Assembly: GCA_935421135.1 (NCBI GenBank)
Contig: OW285189.1
Span: forward strand, 16,823,072 to 16,887,071
Direction of reading: 5' to 3'
Source: Bugulina stolonifera
Taxonomy: Eukaryota > Bryozoa > Gymnolaemata > Cheilostomatida > Bugulidae
DNA length: 64,000 nt
Positions 60,552-64,000 of the stretch are shown piece after piece. The notes under the pieces were generated by a model, which was given only the letters and a program-made list of their open reading frames with translations, was not told the DNA's origin and made no database searches. The first letter of the stretch is position 1; each line of letters begins with the position of its first letter. A program made the position numbers and the translations under genes.

Positions 60552-63500
60552 CTATCTGGCGTTAGTTGCAATCCAGTCAAGGTATTTGGAAACTCTGGTG
60601 TAGACACTAGGGTAGCCAGCAGTCTGACAACCTGAGCGGCCCCAGCTGGTAGCACCAGCCAGCACGAACCGGCCATTTATTCTACATGCCAAGGGACCAC
60701 CAGAATCACCCTAGAAGGAAACCAGCGATAATAAAACATAAATTAATAGTGTGTCACTAAAACACTGATCAATAGGGTCTTACAATGTAACTTAACTTAA
60801 TTGAATAAAAGTTACTTGTGTTGTAATAAGTAATTATTAGATGATAGTAGAGAGTAGAGCATTGTATTATATTAGACAAGCAGGCCTAGTAGTCGATAAA
60901 CATGTACATCAGGATGCGCTAAAATGATGTACATGTATATAATTATGTGTGCTATTGTGTTCTTCAGTGTATATTACATAGATTACATTTGCGTATTTTT
61001 CAGCAGATCTCTACCATTGAACAACAAAATAGTTCAATTATAAAGGTACACTATAATGGTATTGTAGATAATGAACATGTGATGTGCAGCTTTCACATGT
61101 TGCAACAATACCAGTGTCGAACCTTAGATTTCCTATTGTAGGCTAACTGAATACACTGTTAAACCTAAGTTGTGCTTATAATTTCACTTACATTGCAAGC
61201 ACCTGTTTGTCCATGTCCCAAACAGACATGGGTGTCATGAATCATATCTGCTCCCCAGATGTCCTCACATTCTGCGTTTGTTCTGACTTCAATGTTCAAC
61301 TCCTGCAGTACATTCTCGTCTTGGGATCCTACATTTAAATCACCAGAATTCTTTGGGCTATGCTTCTATGAAACACATAATATACAGTACATCTAAATGT
61401 ATCATTTTACAGGTCACAGTGGTCTACCTTAAATTCTGTTTTCTCTTCCAAAGTGCCTATACGCTATATGTAGTATGTACAGTACATAAGAGTATATATA
61501 TCTCCCAATGTAAAGGTCGAGACTATGTGATGCATTTCCAAGTGATTCTACCTCGCAACAGACTATAGTCTAAACTATACCTTTAGTCAGGCCCCATCCT
61601 GTTATCCAGCAGTCGTCATTTTTTACAAGGTCTTCGTTCTCATTTCCTGGCAGACAGGCTGGTTGAACATACTGGTTGAAAATCATCGGGGCGCTTACTT
61701 CCAGGAGAGCGATGTCATCGGGGAGTCCCTCTGTGCTTAGACTGTTCCCATCGTAGTTCTCATGCTATAAAGTACATATAGTGACTTGGATAATGTACAA
61801 ACATGTAAGCGTATTTCAAGAACTATTTGGCCTTCATCTCCGCAGGATTAATAATGAGTATTATAATAGTTTGTAAATTTTGGGCAGATTCTTGGCGGCA
61901 CCGACTGAGTAAACCTGTTTCTACATGTATGTTGAGGGGCAAATAATTGCAGATCTGAAAATACTGTTAGGTGAAATCTCTTAGGTACTAAAAAGGTTCA
62001 CCTACAATGAACAATTTACCTTCAAGTTTGTACATCGTATTACGCAACTAAATTTCTCAGTGTTTGTTTTTTTTGCCGCAATGTACTAGGTATATGCAGA
62101 TAACTTTGATAAAAAAAATGACAAAGTTCTCATGCGAAAACCCAGGAAAAGTAATTAGTCAACCGCTAGCTGTTAAGGTAGCAAGACAGGGCATGTCTAT
62201 GATCCATATACATAATATATCTATTATAATAGCGTAATGAGATGAGACAAACTGCTCCACAGATAAGAATAACTTTAGTCTAACTCTTAAACTACTACTG
62301 CCTGCCTCACCATGATAACTTGTGAGAGAGAGTGGGTAACTTCAGAAGCTTGTGTGTTTCCTTTATGATGATCGCCGACGACGACTGATAGACTACTGGC
62401 TGATGATCTACATAAATGGCAATGTATGTGCAAAACAGACATCATGTTAGAACACCCTAAAACCAGTTGTATATCAGTTCTAGAAGCAATAGCAGTTTGA
62501 GAGTGTAATTTACATATATGTATACTGCAGGGTTCTCAAGTTCTCGGATTTTCCCCAAGCAGTCCGGATTTTTAGTGCTTGCTGGGAAAGCTCGGGAGGT
62601 TTTCCATTATTAGTGATTTGCTCGGATTTTGGGAGATTTTCTCACATTAGCTATAATTATTTTGAATTGAAATGCTTTACAATCTCCAAATTCATCTTCA
62701 GCTTATCTCATAGCTTGTGAGTTGCTTAGGGATTCTTAGAAAAAAGCTACTAATTCTATTACTTTCCAAGGGCAAGGACTGAATTACATGTATGTATTGG
62801 GATTATTAGGCTGTGAGAAATTACTTAGGCTAACACCATAGAGCAATAGAATATAGATATGTACATATAGGTGACCAACAGCTTCATGTATATATCTAAC
62901 CAATTACCAATAGAGTAATACTGCTACACTGCTCACTCTGCAGTACATTGTGCATCTGCTCGGATTTTATGACTGAGGAACTTGAGAGCTCTGCAAATAC
63001 TAAATACTATAACACTATTGTATAATACATTGCTAGGTGGGCGTGGCTATGAAAGCTCTGCTTATTCTATGGTTAGTAGTTGAATGTGAAATTTGTTCAT
63101 GTACTGCATACAGGGCTGTAACAACTATTTTTGGCTGAGGGGGCAAAAAGCCCAGGCCGGAGTATCGGGCTGCCCAGACAGATACTAAAAATAGCTTAAA
63201 ATGTCCTCTAACAAATTCCAGTCAAATATGCAGGATCACAGGCTGCTTATACTGTCTTTTAGACTATAACACTGCCCAAAACTGTGTGATCAATGTGTAC
63301 AAAGGTCACCTTTGGAGAATTTACTCCAACAAATTTTTGCTTTTGGACAGATTTCTGGGGTGACAATTGCCCACCTTGCCCCCCTGGTTGTTACAGCTCT
63401 GACTGCATATAATTATCATTGTTCACCACAAAAATAGTGAAACGACAAAGTGAAACTGACAGTTAAATATACATGAACATTACATAATTTACCCATCAAC

Positions 63501-63679
63501 ACAGTGTGCAGCAGTTACTAGCCATTTTTCACTGATTATGGTAGCCCCACAGATGTGTGACGAGCCAAGCCAGCTTCGTGATCTAAGAGAGGCTTGCCAT
63601 GGCCAGTTGTGCTTTTCAGCTTCGTCTCCACCAACAATACGACTAGCCTTAGTACCATTTATCCTCAGACCGCAGCTTG
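60552..63679 (-). CDS. Chymotrypsin-fold (S1) serine protease, 5' partial
   Basis: Five minus-strand exons in consistent phase, 63679-63493, 62407-62311, 61764-61581, 61328-61192 and 60710-60552, encode about 253 residues. They cover the whole catalytic domain: activation site R-IVGG, His in TAAHC, Asp in DDIALL, Ser in GDSGGP, and the C-terminal helix [24 protein letters not shown] before IVGG carries the cysteine that usually links to the light chain, so a longer propeptide or extra domains are expected beyond the window. By chymotrypsin numbering the base of the S1 pocket is Gly189, from GACNGDSGGP, and not Asp. Arg/Lys specificity is therefore unlikely, and a small or hydrophobic P1 residue is more plausible. 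Secretion is inferred from the family. Confidence 0.92.
62528..62993. mobile_element. hAT-like non-autonomous element in the protease gene
   Basis: The ends CAGGGTTCTCAAGTTC and GAACTTGAGAGCTCTG are imperfect inverted repeats. GCTCGGATTTT occurs subterminally at both ends. No exact target duplication was found. Confidence 0.65.
63111..63401. mobile_element. hAT-like element with perfect 8-bp target duplication
   Basis: 291 bp, from CAGGGCTGTAACAAC to GTTGTTACAGCTCTG, flanked by ACTGCATA at 63103-63110 and 63402-63409. It lies in the same protease intron as the element at 62528-62993. No coding sequence. Confidence 0.9.
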
Positions 63680-64000
63680 CTGTTAGAAATGAACTGAACT
63701 AGATTAGCCAGCCACTCCAGATTTAAGATTGTCAAGGGATTTCTGACTTGATAATTTTTATTCAACACCCCAAAGGCAAGCAGTAGAAAAGAATTAGTAT
63801 GCACTATATAACATACCACGCATACCAAATAACTACATCAGTAGTGCAGCCTAGCAATTGCAATTTACAACTGTAAAATGTAAATGTACATTGTACATTT
63901 GCATTGTACCTGTACCTGTACAATGTACATGTACATGTGCATTGTAAGAATCCCAGGTTCCTAGGCTACAAGTTGTAGATATCAATGCAATGCACTAGTG
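63680..64000. other. Intron or upstream part of the protease gene
   Basis: No further exon is visible. The end is dominated by GTACATTGTACA-like palindromic words (63880-63945). Confidence 0.45.

Overview
The window looks like nuclear DNA of an early-branching animal, most likely a sponge, although no species can be named. By eye it is AT-rich. The genes are split by many short GT-AG introns and encode animal families: zona pellucida, SRCR, EGF and fibrinogen modules, a BBS6/MKKS chaperonin-like protein, a Golgi sulfotransferase, an extracellular serine protease and a TIR-SAM protein. I built the exon models by hand from splice signals, reading-frame phase and family motifs. In the five well-resolved genes (sulfotransferase, mosaic protein, TIR protein, BBS6, protease) every exon junction agrees in phase.

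Layout: 20-414 (+) is the 3' end of a RING-H2 protein. 4555-10700 (-) is a complete six-exon carbohydrate sulfotransferase with a minisatellite-encoded proline-rich stem; a solo LTR lies in its first intron. 11881-12798 is a short hAT transposon relic with an exact 8-bp target duplication and a surviving C-terminal transposase ORF. 15647-19070 holds exon-like pieces that could not be joined into a gene. 19829-28383 (+) is a 19-exon secreted mosaic protein: signal peptide, SRCR, EGF, calcium-binding EGF, ZP, fibrinogen-like, ZP. 33166-40182 (+) is a nine-exon ARM-like, TIR, SAM protein; one of its introns carries two hammerhead ribozymes exactly 250 bp apart in antisense. 45625-49732 (+) is BBS6/MKKS. 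51320-53375 (-) is the C-terminal part of a coiled-coil protein of unknown function. 60552-63679 (-) is a chymotrypsin-fold protease whose 5' end lies outside the window.

The remaining DNA is rich in small non-autonomous mobile elements: three solo LTRs of one family, several hAT-like elements, a foldback family with the core AGTTGTCCTCTCCC, a pair of 0.7-kb elements ten kilobases apart, a nested inverted-repeat element, tRNA-like SINE heads and several minisatellites. The palindrome TACATGTA recurs throughout. The genes do not form one pathway. Three of them (sulfotransferase, mosaic protein, protease) concern the secretory route or the extracellular surface, one is linked to cilia (BBS6) and one probably to NAD-dependent innate signalling (TIR).
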